This document shows positions 7,559 through 15,405 of a stretch of DNA of 64,000 nucleotides, in pieces (positions within the stretch are counted from its first letter, which is position 1; each line of letters begins with the position of its first letter). The notes beneath the pieces are model-generated. The model was not told where the DNA came from. It did no database searches and saw only the letters and a list, made by a program, of their open reading frames with translations. Source of the stretch: Chakrabartia godavariana (GTDB taxonomy: Bacteria > Pseudomonadota > Alphaproteobacteria > Sphingomonadales > Sphingomonadaceae); assembly GCA_005518185.1 (NCBI GenBank), contig RKSN01000001.1, positions 1 to 64,000 on the forward strand, given 5' to 3'. A program made the position numbers and the translations under genes.

Positions 7559-8890
7559 TCAGGCCGTCCATGTGCGCCGCGCGACGTCGAGCGCGGCATA
7601 TTTGGGCACGTCATTGGCCAATTTGGTGAGCGCGGCCTTGCGCAGGCGCTGCAGCAGCCCCCGCGTTGCCAGCGACTGTGCACCACTCAGAAGGTCGTCA
7701 GACAGCGCCTTGTCATAGAGCGTGACCGGATTTTCCTGTTCACGGATCAGCATCCCGAGCGCGTTCATCGCGACCGCTGCCATGAACTTTTCGCGGCCCT
7801 GTGCCTTGGCCTTTACATCGGTGTCGATCCAGTCACGCAGCGCTTCGAGCAGCTCGACGGCGGACGGCTCGCCCGCGCGGCGCACGCGTGCCGGCGTGTC
7901 GAGCGTGACGGCCGCCTTCTCGGCCTCGGGCGCATCTTCTTCCAGCAACAGCAGGAGGTCGAGTTCATTCTCGCTCGTCCGGCGGCCGATGACGGCGCGC
8001 TCGAGACTGCGGTCCACGCCACTGCGCCAGATATCGCCCATCTGCATGCAGCCAAGCGCCCACCAGAGCGTGCGGTAGACCAGCCAAAAGCGGAAGCGTG
8101 CGCGGTCGACCGTGCCGCCGCCATGCGCCTCATAGGCCGCGAAATAGCTGTCGAGGTCAGCGCAGCCAAAGGCGGGCTTGTCGATATGGCCGAAGCGCCA
8201 GACCGTCATGCAGCCATAGGCCAGGTCCTCATGCGGATCGCCCCAATGGGCCAGTTCCCAGTCGAGGACGGCGGCAAGACCGTCGGGCGCCACCATCACA
8301 TTGCCCATGCGCAGATCGCCATGGACGAGCTTTGGATCGGACGGCGCGGGCAGATTGTCCTCGCACCATTTGATGGCGAGCGCGATGATCGGGCGGTCGC
8401 CGCCATAGGCCGCAAAGCGCGTCTTGAGGTCGGCCAGTGCGGCGGCGGTATCCATATGCGGCAGGGGGATGTCGTCGCGCGGCGGGATGGCATGGATGCG
8501 CGCCAGTTCCCGCGCGAGGTCGTCGATCAGGCTGGCGGGCGGATCGGCAAGTATCTTGGGCGGGCTGACCTCCGCCTCCACCCGCTTCATCACATAGCCG
8601 GTACCAAGCCCGTCATCGGCATGGAGTTCCCCCACCACTTCGGGCGCGAGAACGCCGCCGGCCCGCGCCGCGCGCACCAGCGCCGCCTCAACATCATGGC
8701 CAAAGGGACGTCCCTCCATCATTTCGGCCGACGGCGCGCGGCGCAGCACATAGCCCGCCCCACCCCAGTCGAACGACCAGCTTTCCATGTTGGCGCCACC
8801 CGACAGGCGGGCAAGGTTGGAGAGCGGAAGCGCTGCGCCCCCGGCCATGCGGACCAGCGCCTTGGCGAGGATATCTGGATCGAGGCTCAT
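7559..8890 (-). CDS. APH-fold phosphotransferase with C-terminal DUF6285-like domain (LvaA-LvaB fusion candidate)
   Basis: 443 residues. Residues about 20-260 form an aminoglycoside-phosphotransferase/choline-kinase fold, with catalytic loop VHGDLRMGNVMV and metal site VLDWELAHWGDPHEDLAY, followed by YRTLWWALGCMQMGD. The last 100 residues (ELLEALRDWIDTDV through LRKAALTKLANDVPKY) match my memory of the small DUF6285 family, which in many bacteria is a separate gene beside such kinases (LvaB next to LvaA). Here the two appear fused. I start at MSLDPDIL, whose ATG overlaps the upstream stop (ATGA). With the downstream ACAD it suggests phosphorylation of a hydroxyacyl-CoA before dehydration. Antibiotic resistance is unlikely. 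Confidence 0.85.
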   Translation of the reverse strand: MSLDPDILAKALVRMAGGAALPLSNLARLSGGANMESWSFDWGGAGYVLRRAPSAEMMEGRPFGHDVEAALVRAARAGGVLAPEVVGELHADDGLGTGYVMKRVEAEVSPPKILADPPASLIDDLARELARIHAIPPRDDIPLPHMDTAAALADLKTRFAAYGGDRPIIALAIKWCEDNLPAPSDPKLVHGDLRMGNVMVAPDGLAAVLDWELAHWGDPHEDLAYGCMTVWRFGHIDKPAFGCADLDSYFAAYEAHGGGTVDRARFRFWLVYRTLWWALGCMQMGDIWRSGVDRSLERAVIGRRTSENELDLLLLLEEDAPEAEKAAVTLDTPARVRRAGEPSAVELLEALRDWIDTDVKAKAQGREKFMAAVAMNALGMLIREQENPVTLYDKALSDDLLSGAQSLATRGLLQRLRKAALTKLANDVPKYAALDVARRTWTA

Positions 8891-9288
8891 GCCGGTGTCC
8901 CTTTTGGGTTGTGCGCGCGCCAATAGGCGAAGGTCCGCGCCTGTATCGCATCGAGAAACGCGCGCGCCTCGGGCCCGGTCCATGATCCCTGATAGTCGCG
9001 GCGCCCCGTCCACCAACCCTGGCCGGGCAGCCGGTCACTTTCGCGCACGACGAGCACCGCGAGTTCGGGCTGTCCGGCGGCGTGGGCGCGGCGGTCCACT
9101 TCGTCCAGCGTGCGGCACAAGGCGCGCATCTTCGGCCGGGAGAAGCGGAGGCCGAGCATCAGCAGGAACTCCGAATAGCTGGTGTCGCGGCCCTCGGCGG
9201 CAATGCCCTGCAACAGACGCTCGATCCGGGGTACATCGGCAAGGATGGCGGCGACGTCGGGTTCGTCGGGCGCATATTCATCGATCAT
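8887..9288 (-). CDS. Conserved hypothetical protein
   Basis: A 133-residue soluble protein beginning MIDEYAPDEPDVAAILADVP. It has a central helical segment (FLLMLGLRFSRPKMRALCRT) and a tryptophan-rich C-terminal part (GWWTGRRDYQGSW). I do not recognise the family. The ATG at 9288 lies within the end of the GNAT gene, and the stop overlaps the start of the kinase gene by 4 bp, so it is translationally coupled to both. Position alone suggests it works with the kinase/ACAD pair. Confidence 0.7.
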   Translation of the reverse strand: MIDEYAPDEPDVAAILADVPRIERLLQGIAAEGRDTSYSEFLLMLGLRFSRPKMRALCRTLDEVDRRAHAAGQPELAVLVVRESDRLPGQGWWTGRRDYQGSWTGPEARAFLDAIQARTFAYWRAHNPKGTPA

Positions 9289-9805
9289 GCCCCAGCGCCT
9301 TTTCGAGGATGACGAAGTAGAGGTCGTCGCGCTTGGGGGCGCCGAAGCGGATGTCGCCATAAGGGAAGGGCGCCGTTTCGCCTGTGTCGCGATAGCCGCG
9401 CCGGGCGTACCAGTCGATCAGTTCGGAACGCTGGGCAATCACCGTCATCCTTGCGCGCTCAAGCCCCCATTCCTCTCCGATCATCCGCTCCGCCCGCGCC
9501 AAAAGTTCGCGGCCAAGGCCGCCCCCTTGATCTGTCGGGCGGACAGATACTGCACCCACATAGCCATAGCCGTCGCGGCGTTCGACTGTCACAGTTGCCA
9601 GCAGTCCTTGCGCGTCCTCACAGACAAGCACGGTCTGGTCCGGATCGGCGATCGTGTCGCACAGCATGGCGACGCTGGTGCGATTGCCGCCCAGCAGGTC
9701 CGCTTCGGTCGTCCAGCCCGCGCGGCTCGCGTCGCCGCGATAGGCCGACTCGATCAGCACCTCCAGGGCTGGCGCGTCTGCTTCTGTTGCCGTCCGCCAC
9801 TGCAT
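9278..9805 (-). CDS. GNAT family N-acetyltransferase
   Basis: About 175 residues with the GNAT fold. It has an N-terminal WRTATEADAPALEVLIESAY, a strand and acetyl-CoA loop VGAVSVRPTDQGGGLGRELL (the Q/R-x-x-G-x-G/A region), and the C-terminal IDWYARRGYRDTGET. I prefer the ATG at 9805, which has GGGAGA upstream; the ATG eight codons earlier has no visible ribosome-binding site. The substrate is unknown. Its 3' end overlaps the next gene by 11 bp, so it leads the kinase/ACAD operon. Confidence 0.85.
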   Translation of the reverse strand: MQWRTATEADAPALEVLIESAYRGDASRAGWTTEADLLGGNRTSVAMLCDTIADPDQTVLVCEDAQGLLATVTVERRDGYGYVGAVSVRPTDQGGGLGRELLARAERMIGEEWGLERARMTVIAQRSELIDWYARRGYRDTGETAPFPYGDIRFGAPKRDDLYFVILEKALGHDR

Positions 9806-9863
9806 CTCCGACCCATCTCCCTGTTTCATGACAGGGGGACAGTGGGAAGCAGGGCGGTCGCCG

Positions 9864-11096
9864 TCAACCTCCCGTCGTCACGCGGACGGGCACCTGCAGG
9901 ATCTGGTTCACGAAGGGATGCGGCTCACGCACAATGTCGCCTGCCAGTTCCACGCGCATCTTGCGGGCGGCCATTTCCTCGATGAGAGTCGCGATCTGCA
10001 GTTCGGCGAGGCGCGCCCCGACGCAGCGGTGGACGCCATAGCCGAAGGACAGATGCCGCCGCGCATTTTCACGATCGGCGATGAAGCGGTCGCCTTCGGG
10101 GAAATAGTCCTCGTCGCGGTTGGCTGCGACATACCAGAGCCCGATCTTGTCGCCTTCCTTGAACGGATGGCCGCGGAACTCATGGTCCTCGGTTACCGTG
10201 CGGCGCATGTGCGCGACGGGCGAATGCCAGCGGATGACTTCGCTCCCGGCATTGCCGGCAAGCCCCGGATTGGCGAGCACCTTGTCCCATTCCTCGGGCC
10301 AGCGGTTGGTCGCATCGACCAGCGCCGACATGGAGTTGCGCGTGGTGTCATTGCCACCAACGATCAGCAGCGACATGTTCCCGATGAATTCGACCTGGTC
10401 CATCTTCGACAGCGCGTTGGAATGGATCATCATCGACAGAAGGTCGGGCGCCGGTTCGGCGGCGGTGCGTTCCTGCCAGAGGGCGAAGAACTTCATCGCC
10501 ATTTCAAACATCATGACCTGACGTTCCTGCTGGCGGTTCTTGATCATGTCGAGCGAGGTGATCGCGTCCGACCAGATGGGCAGCTTGTGACGTTCTTCCC
10601 AGGGGAAGTCGAACAGGATGGCAAGCATGTCGGTGGTGAGGTCAACCGAGACGGTCTTCACCCAGTCGAACACCTCACCCTTGGGCAGCGAGTCGAGCCG
10701 CTTGGCGGTGCGTTCCCTGATGCTGCCCGCAAGCCGCGTCATTTCAGACGGGGTGAAGGCAGGGGCCACCACGCGGCGCTTTTCAGTGTGGCGCGGCGGG
10801 TCCATCGCGATGAACATTTCCATACGGTTCTGTTCGGACTGCTCGGTCCCCGCAAAGTCGGCATCGACAAGGGAGATGCCGCCGCGCTCCATCTCCGACG
10901 AATAGAGCTGCGGCAGCGCCTCGACCTCGACGATGTCCTTATACTTGGTGAGCGACCAATAGGTGCCGAACTCACTGTCCTTCGTCAGGTGTACCGGGGC
11001 TTCGTTGCGCAGGCGGCGCATCACCGCGTGGACCGATCCGTCTGCAAAGCGGTCGGGACGTGCCGGGTGGATTGTCGCGAGATCTTCGGTCGTCAT
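9864..11096 (-). CDS. Cytochrome P450 (CYP153-like features)
   Basis: A 410-residue bacterial class I P450. The I-helix oxygen motif is LLIVGGNDTTRNSMS, the K-helix E-x-x-R is in SEVIRWHSPV, and the haem loop is HLSFGYGVHRCVGARLAELQ with the ligand cysteine. The G-G-N-D-T-T-R-N version of the I-helix resembles CYP153 alkane/fatty-acid omega-hydroxylases, so oxidation of an aliphatic or terpenoid substrate is likely but not proven. No ferredoxin or reductase gene is adjacent. The ATG lies two bases after the MarR stop, so regulator and enzyme are one transcript. The frame extends further upstream, but MTTEDLATIHPARPDRF is the natural start. Confidence 0.92.
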   Translation of the reverse strand: MTTEDLATIHPARPDRFADGSVHAVMRRLRNEAPVHLTKDSEFGTYWSLTKYKDIVEVEALPQLYSSEMERGGISLVDADFAGTEQSEQNRMEMFIAMDPPRHTEKRRVVAPAFTPSEMTRLAGSIRERTAKRLDSLPKGEVFDWVKTVSVDLTTDMLAILFDFPWEERHKLPIWSDAITSLDMIKNRQQERQVMMFEMAMKFFALWQERTAAEPAPDLLSMMIHSNALSKMDQVEFIGNMSLLIVGGNDTTRNSMSALVDATNRWPEEWDKVLANPGLAGNAGSEVIRWHSPVAHMRRTVTEDHEFRGHPFKEGDKIGLWYVAANRDEDYFPEGDRFIADRENARRHLSFGYGVHRCVGARLAELQIATLIEEMAARKMRVELAGDIVREPHPFVNQILQVPVRVTTGG

Positions 11097-11097
11097 G

Positions 11098-11574
11098 TCA
11101 GGCCTCCTGAAGGGTCTTGTTCTGTATCGTTTCGTCATCGCCCAGATTGGCAACGAGATGGTCGAGCGTGTCCGACAGCGCATCGATGCTGGCTGGAGAC
11201 AGTCCGGCAAACGTCCGGTCGAGCATGTCGTCGATCACCTCGCGCAGGCCGGGCAGCAGGTCATGCGCACGCGGCGTCGGCGCAATTTTCCAGACGCGGC
11301 GATCCTCCGGATTGGCAATCCGCTGCACCAGACCTTTGCGCTCCATGATGTCGACAGTGCTGCCGACGCTCGCGCGCTCCAGTTCCAGTACACGGGCAAG
11401 TTCGCTCTGCGTGATCCCTTCCTGCCGCATCACATAAGCGAGTAGCCGCCATTGGGTGCGGCTCAGGCCATAATCGGCGAGCGCGGCATCAATCCGCCGG
11501 CTCAGCAGCCGCACGATCTCATCGAAGCGGAAGCTCAGCGCCTCAAGCGCAGAAGGGAAAGTCGAACCGGACAC
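11098..11574 (-). CDS. MarR family transcriptional regulator
   Basis: A winged-helix regulator. The dimerisation helices flank LSRTQWRLLAYVMRQEGITQ and SELARVLELERASVGSTVDI; the wing is NPEDRRVWKIAPTPRA. I chose the GTG at 11574. A TTG start at 11610 is also open and would give 170 residues, but it lies only about 12 bp from a TATAAT-like -10 element and would be almost leaderless. Stop and P450 start are separated by one base, so it probably controls the P450 in response to its substrate. Confidence 0.88.
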   Translation of the reverse strand: MSGSTFPSALEALSFRFDEIVRLLSRRIDAALADYGLSRTQWRLLAYVMRQEGITQSELARVLELERASVGSTVDIMERKGLVQRIANPEDRRVWKIAPTPRAHDLLPGLREVIDDMLDRTFAGLSPASIDALSDTLDHLVANLGDDETIQNKTLQEA

Positions 11575-11622
11575 GGCGGGGAGAATTCCGCACCCGGCCC
11601 GATTCGTCAACTATCTTACAAT

Positions 11623-11628
11623 ATTATA
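11623..11628 (-). promoter_or_regulatory. Candidate -10 element upstream of marR-P450
   Basis: A perfect TATAAT lies in an unusually AT-rich 30-bp stretch between the MarR gene and the DUF1330 gene. No good -35 hexamer is visible 16-18 bp upstream. If used, it gives the regulator-P450 pair its own promoter. Confidence 0.35.
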
Positions 11629-11637
11629 TCTGACGGT

Positions 11638-12048
11638 TTAGCCCATTGGCTTGGTGCGGATGTTCAGCTGCCCCGCCAGCCCCGCCTTGCGGTGCTTTTC
11701 GATCGCCTGATATTCGGGAGAGCCGACCATCTGCTGCATCGCCGCCAACGAGGGATATTCGGCCAGCGCGACCATGTCCCAAAGCTCCTCGACCTCGCCG
11801 AGGAGAAGCCCGGTCACCGGCCCGGCATAGACGGCGCGCCCGCCGACGGCGGCAAGGCAGTCCTGCACGGCCTTGCCATAGCGCGCATAGGCCTCTGCGC
11901 CCGACAGGTCGGCATCCGACCCGTCTTCATATTCGGCCTTTTCCTTGAACTTCAGAAGGTTGACCATGACGAACTTGCCGTCATCGGGTCCGCCAAAGAA
12001 GCTGGCGATCTGTTCCATCCCCGGAAATACGGCGTTCGTGACGTTCAT
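11638..12048 (-). CDS. DUF1330-like (dimeric alpha/beta-barrel) protein
   Basis: A 136-residue protein with the pattern VMVNLLKFKEKAEYEDG then EAYARYGKAV, then a long second half ending YQAIEKHRKAGLAGQLNIRT. This is the DUF1330/NIPSNAP-like ferredoxin-fold architecture, in which a conserved 'N-L-L-x-F' strand begins the barrel. No catalytic activity is established. It lies between ATP-grasp and MarR genes on the same strand. A related protein is encoded at 58276-58713. Confidence 0.8.
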   Translation of the reverse strand: MNVTNAVFPGMEQIASFFGGPDDGKFVMVNLLKFKEKAEYEDGSDADLSGAEAYARYGKAVQDCLAAVGGRAVYAGPVTGLLLGEVEELWDMVALAEYPSLAAMQQMVGSPEYQAIEKHRKAGLAGQLNIRTKPMG

Positions 12049-12099
12049 GGCAGTCTCCCCTGTTTATGGCGGGGATGATCAGGCCAATTGACGTAAACG

Positions 12100-12945
12100 T
12101 CAAGCGTCGAGCGCGCGGTGGACGGCCCGGGCGAAAGCCTCTCCGCCATCGCCAGCAAACTGGAAAAACAGGGCAGGTTCAATCACTTCAAGTTCCATGA
12201 GGCGGAAGGCGCCTGCGGCATCGCGCAGCATGTCCACCCGTGCATAGAGCGGCGCCACGGGGGCAGCCTTGAGCGTCGCCGCGGCCAGGGCCTGCGCGCC
12301 CGAAGGTGCGGCAACGGCCACTTCGCGTCCGCCAAATTGTTCCTGCACGCGGAAGTCCCCGGCGGCCGGGGTCTTCAGAATGGCGTGGCTCAGCGTGCCG
12401 CCAAAATAGAAAAGCGAGAATTCGCCCTCATGCCGTACGGCATCCATCATTGGCTGGATCAGCATGTCGCGTTCCAGCACGTCAAATGGCACCGGGTCGT
12501 CGGGGCCGAGGACATAGGTGCCGTCTGCGCCGCCCGAGATGACAGGCTTGATGACCAGCGTGTCGGTCCCAAAGTCTGCACGCGCCGCCGCCAGATCGGC
12601 GTCTCCCAGCGCCGGGGCCTCGCGCGTCGGCACAATCGCGACGCCGCTGGCTGCAAGGCGAAGGAGATATTCCTTGTCGGTGTTCCACCGCAAAAGCGGG
12701 ATGGCGTTCGCCATCCGCACGCCTTCAGCCTCCCATGTGTCAAGCGTGCAATACCATTGGTCCGCGCGGCGCTGATAGCCCCAGGCGAGGAGCGGCAGCA
12801 CCAGCGAAAAGGCGCTGAGATCGCCCGCGTCGGTCCAGGCGCGAAAGGCCAGCCGGTCTCCGAACAAGCTGCGGTACTGCGCCGCATAGGGCGCCCAATT
12901 CTCCTCATAATCGGGGTGCGGGGTCAGGATGCAGATGTCGTTCAT
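12100..12945 (-). CDS. ATP-grasp domain protein (RimK/glutathione-synthetase-like)
   Basis: A 281-residue protein. The N-terminal pre-ATP-grasp part starts DICILTPHPDYEENW. The central lysine strand is TLVIKPVISGGADGTYVLG, with LIQPMMDAVRHEGEFSLFYF as the hinge; ARVDMLRDAAGAFRLMELEV gives the C-terminal metal-binding E-x-E. This layout matches stand-alone ATP-grasp ligases that join a carboxylate to an amine; the substrate is unknown. I start at MNDICIL (12945) rather than five codons earlier. It diverges from the GST gene across a 70-bp region that contains an inverted repeat. Confidence 0.85.
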   Translation of the reverse strand: MNDICILTPHPDYEENWAPYAAQYRSLFGDRLAFRAWTDAGDLSAFSLVLPLLAWGYQRRADQWYCTLDTWEAEGVRMANAIPLLRWNTDKEYLLRLAASGVAIVPTREAPALGDADLAAARADFGTDTLVIKPVISGGADGTYVLGPDDPVPFDVLERDMLIQPMMDAVRHEGEFSLFYFGGTLSHAILKTPAAGDFRVQEQFGGREVAVAAPSGAQALAAATLKAAPVAPLYARVDMLRDAAGAFRLMELEVIEPALFFQFAGDGGEAFARAVHRALDA

Positions 12946-12977
12946 GCAAGCCTCTTGCATCGCGCGCTACGCACTGG

Positions 12978-12994
12978 CAAGTTTCAGAGTGAAA
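12978..12994. promoter_or_regulatory. Inverted repeat in divergent ATP-grasp/GST promoter region
   Basis: AGTTTCA-GAG-TGAAACT is a perfect 7-bp inverted repeat with a 3-base centre, halfway between the two divergent start codons (12945 and 13016). The symmetry and position are those of a repressor operator serving both genes. No cognate regulator can be assigned. Confidence 0.45.
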
Positions 12995-13015
12995 CTGAAT
13001 TTACAGGAGCACAGG

Positions 13016-13651
13016 ATGATTCTCTACGGCAGCCCGATTTCTCCCTTCGTTCGCAAGGTGCTGGTTTATGCCGCCGAAAAGGGCATCCAGCTTGAACTGA
13101 CGCCGGTGGGCATTGGCGATCCGAACCCGGACTTCAACGCGTGCAGCCCGTTCCGCAAAATGCCCGCGCTCAAGGATGGCGATTTCGGCATTTCGGATTC
13201 AACGGCCATCGTTACCTATCTGGAAACCAAGCAGCCCGACCCCTGCCTGATCCCGACTGATGCGGAAGGCCGCGCCCGCACAGTGTGGTTTGACGAGTTT
13301 GCCGACACGATTGCGGCGGCGGCTGCGGGCAAGGTGTTCTTCAACAAGATTGTTGCCCCGCGCTTTCTGAAGAAGGACGGCGATGAGGCGCTTGTCGCAC
13401 AGGGCGAGGCGGAGTTCGGACCCGTCTGCGCCTATCTGGAAAGCGTCATTCCGGCGTCGGGCTATCTGGTGGGCGATGCCTTCTCGCTCGCCGACATTTC
13501 GGCCGCCACCAACTTCGTGAACGCGGCGCATTGTGGGATGGTGCCCGATGCCGCGACCTATCCGAAGCTCACGGCCTATCTCTCAGCAATCCTCGGCCGC
13601 CCGAGCTTTGCGGCCTGCATCACGCGGGAGAAGAACATCCTTGGGCTGTAA
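13016..13651 (+). CDS. Glutathione S-transferase family protein
   Basis: A 211-residue GST. The N-terminal thioredoxin domain is MILYGSPISPFVRKVLVYAA, with the cis-proline site SPFRKMPALKDGDF and the E/D-S-T glutathione motif ISDSTAIVTYLE. The C-terminal helical domain contains LVGDAFSLADISAATNFV (the N-capping box S-x-A-D). I start at the ATG preceded by ACAGGAGCACAGG, which has a good ribosome-binding site. It conjugates glutathione to electrophiles, or may act as a peroxidase or dehalogenase; the class is unclear. The gene ends directly against the oppositely oriented hydrolase gene, with no spacer. Confidence 0.93.
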   Translation: MILYGSPISPFVRKVLVYAAEKGIQLELTPVGIGDPNPDFNACSPFRKMPALKDGDFGISDSTAIVTYLETKQPDPCLIPTDAEGRARTVWFDEFADTIAAAAAGKVFFNKIVAPRFLKKDGDEALVAQGEAEFGPVCAYLESVIPASGYLVGDAFSLADISAATNFVNAAHCGMVPDAATYPKLTAYLSAILGRPSFAACITREKNILGL

Positions 13652-14311
13652 TCAGCTCAGCAGATAATCCGACACATAGCCGTTGGTCTTGCGCTCATGT
13701 CCGAAGGTGGACATGGGCCCATGGCCCGGCACGAAGGCCGTTTCGGACCCGAGCGGCCAGAGCTTCTGCGTGATCGAATCGATCAGCTGCTGGTGATTGC
13801 CCCTGGGGAAGTCGGTGCGGCCGATGGAGCCCTGGAAGAGGACGTCCCCGACGATCGCGAAGTGGGACGGCGCGTGATAGAACACGACGTGGCCCGGCGT
13901 GTGTCCGGGGCAATGGATGACGTCGAGCGTGAGGTTGCCGACGGTCACTGTGTCGCCATCCTGCAGCCAGCGGTCGGGCTCAAAGGTCTTGGCGTCCATG
14001 CCCCAGCGGCGGCCATCATCGTCGAGCTGCGCAATCCAGAAGCGGTCGTCCTCATGCGGGCCCTCAATCGGCACGCCGAGTTCCTTGGCGAGGATGCCTG
14101 TCTGTCCGCAATGATCGAGATGCCCATGCGTCACCAGCAGCTTCTCAATCGTCACGCCCTGCTTGGCGGCCGCGGCCTTGAGCAGATCAAGATCGCCGCC
14201 CGGATCGGTGAAGGCACCGCGCATCGTTTCGGTGCACCAGATGAGGCAGCAATTCTGCTGCAGCGGGGTGACGGGGATGATCGCGGCTTGAAGCGGGGGC
14301 TTGGCAGTCAT
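13652..14311 (-). CDS. Metallo-beta-lactamase-fold hydrolase (GloB/YcbL-like)
   Basis: A 219-residue MBL-fold enzyme. The metal motif LVTHGHLDHCGQTG (H-x-H-x-D-H), then HCPGHTPGHVVFY, VGDVLFQGSIGRTDFP and the final FVPGHGPMSTFGHERKTNG are those of the YcbL/type II glyoxalase branch, which binds two zinc or iron ions and hydrolyses thioesters such as S-lactoylglutathione. The separate dedicated GloB-type enzyme at 29834 makes a secondary or general thioester-hydrolase role more likely here. It lies on the same strand as, and 29 bp beyond, the next MBL gene, so it may be the last gene of the suf transcript. Confidence 0.9.
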   Translation of the reverse strand: MTAKPPLQAAIIPVTPLQQNCCLIWCTETMRGAFTDPGGDLDLLKAAAAKQGVTIEKLLVTHGHLDHCGQTGILAKELGVPIEGPHEDDRFWIAQLDDDGRRWGMDAKTFEPDRWLQDGDTVTVGNLTLDVIHCPGHTPGHVVFYHAPSHFAIVGDVLFQGSIGRTDFPRGNHQQLIDSITQKLWPLGSETAFVPGHGPMSTFGHERKTNGYVSDYLLS

Positions 14312-14340
14312 GGCAACGTCATTGGCGGAAACCCGCGCGA

Positions 14341-15405
14341 TTAGTCCAGCAAATTCCGGTAGGCGGGTTCACCCTGGCCGGTGATGCTCAAAAGATCGCC
14401 ATCGCGCATCGTGCGGATCGGGCCGGCAAAGTGATCGGCAGCCCCCGCCGTGACCAGCCGCATCAGCGGACGCGGCAGCGACGGGACGACATGGGTGAAG
14501 GCCAGCATCTTTGCCCCGGCCGCCGTTGCGGCATCGCCGGCCACCTGCGGGCTGGAATGATAGGTCTGGATGTCGCGGAAGATCTTGGCGCGCCCCTTCT
14601 GGCCGTGGCGCTCGGCGGCCTTGGCCATATCCTCGACCAATGTCGGGTTAAGCACTTCATGCACCAGCAGGTCGGTGCCCTTGGCAAACCCCGCCAGTTG
14701 CGGTGCCTTGGCGGTATCGCCGCTGATCGTCACGCTCTTGCCCTGCCAGTCGAGCCGATAGCCAAAGGCGGGCGCGACCGGTGCGTGATTGACCGGGAAG
14801 GCGGTGATCTTCACCCCGTCCTTGTCATAGACGACGCCCGGGTTGAGCACAGTCGCGGCAAAACCAAAGCCGGACGGCGGGACTGCCACCGGTCCGTGAT
14901 GCGCCATGCGGTAGGTGCTGTCGGGCTGATAGGCGATGTTGAGGCCTTCGGCGATCTTCTGCGTGCCTTCGGGGCCAAGGACTGGAAGCGCGGTCTGCGC
15001 GGCGGTGCCGGCCCAGCGCTGGAGCGCCAGCGGGCCAAGGCCTTCGAAATGATCCGAATGGAGGTGCGTCAGATAGACGCCTTCAATCTTGCCGAGCGGG
15101 AGGCCCATCAGCGAGAGAGTCTCGCCCGCGCCTTCCCCGGCATCAAAGACGAAAAGCTTGCCGCCCGCGACGACAACGGTGCACGCCGAGGCGCGATCAC
15201 GTGAAGGGAGCGGAGAGCCGGTGCCGCAAAAGCCGACATGGAGTGCCTTTGGATCGAGCGTCGCCATCACGTCGCGCGACATCGCCTTGTCGAGCGCGCG
15301 TTCATAGACGCGCATCAAAATCCTGTCGCGATTTGCGTAGGCAGCGCCGCCAAGGAGGACCAGCAGGCCGGAAAGGGTGAGTGCGATCCGGCCCGTTGTC
15401 TTCAT
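14341..15405 (-). CDS. MBL-fold hydrolase with N-terminal signal/anchor (arylsulfatase or RNase Z-like)
   Basis: A 354-residue protein with a hydrophobic N-terminus (IALTLSGLLVLLGGAAYA), so it is exported or membrane-anchored. Then follows an MBL domain with LTHLHSDHFEGLG (H-x-H-x-D-H), VNHAPVAPAFGYRL, ISGDTAKAPQ and LAFTHVVPS, the pattern of tRNase Z-like/arylsulfatase-type hydrolases. A periplasmic phosphodiesterase or sulfatase role is more likely than tRNA processing because of the signal peptide. Its ATG overlaps the stop of sufA (ATGA), so it is coupled to the suf operon, which is unusual. I chose MKTTGRIAL because of this overlap. Confidence 0.85.
   Translation of the reverse strand: MKTTGRIALTLSGLLVLLGGAAYANRDRILMRVYERALDKAMSRDVMATLDPKALHVGFCGTGSPLPSRDRASACTVVVAGGKLFVFDAGEGAGETLSLMGLPLGKIEGVYLTHLHSDHFEGLGPLALQRWAGTAAQTALPVLGPEGTQKIAEGLNIAYQPDSTYRMAHHGPVAVPPSGFGFAATVLNPGVVYDKDGVKITAFPVNHAPVAPAFGYRLDWQGKSVTISGDTAKAPQLAGFAKGTDLLVHEVLNPTLVEDMAKAAERHGQKGRAKIFRDIQTYHSSPQVAGDAATAAGAKMLAFTHVVPSLPRPLMRLVTAGAADHFAGPIRTMRDGDLLSITGQGEPAYRNLLD

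Noticed and set aside
7559-8890. Aminoglycoside resistance gene
   Set aside because: It has the APH fold, but the ACAD neighbour and the C-terminal DUF6285-like region place it with the LvaA/ACAD10-type kinases of acyl-CoA metabolism.
14341-15405. Ribonuclease Z (tRNA maturation enzyme)
   Set aside because: The MBL motifs fit, but the N-terminal signal/anchor sequence would export it, which is incompatible with tRNA processing.
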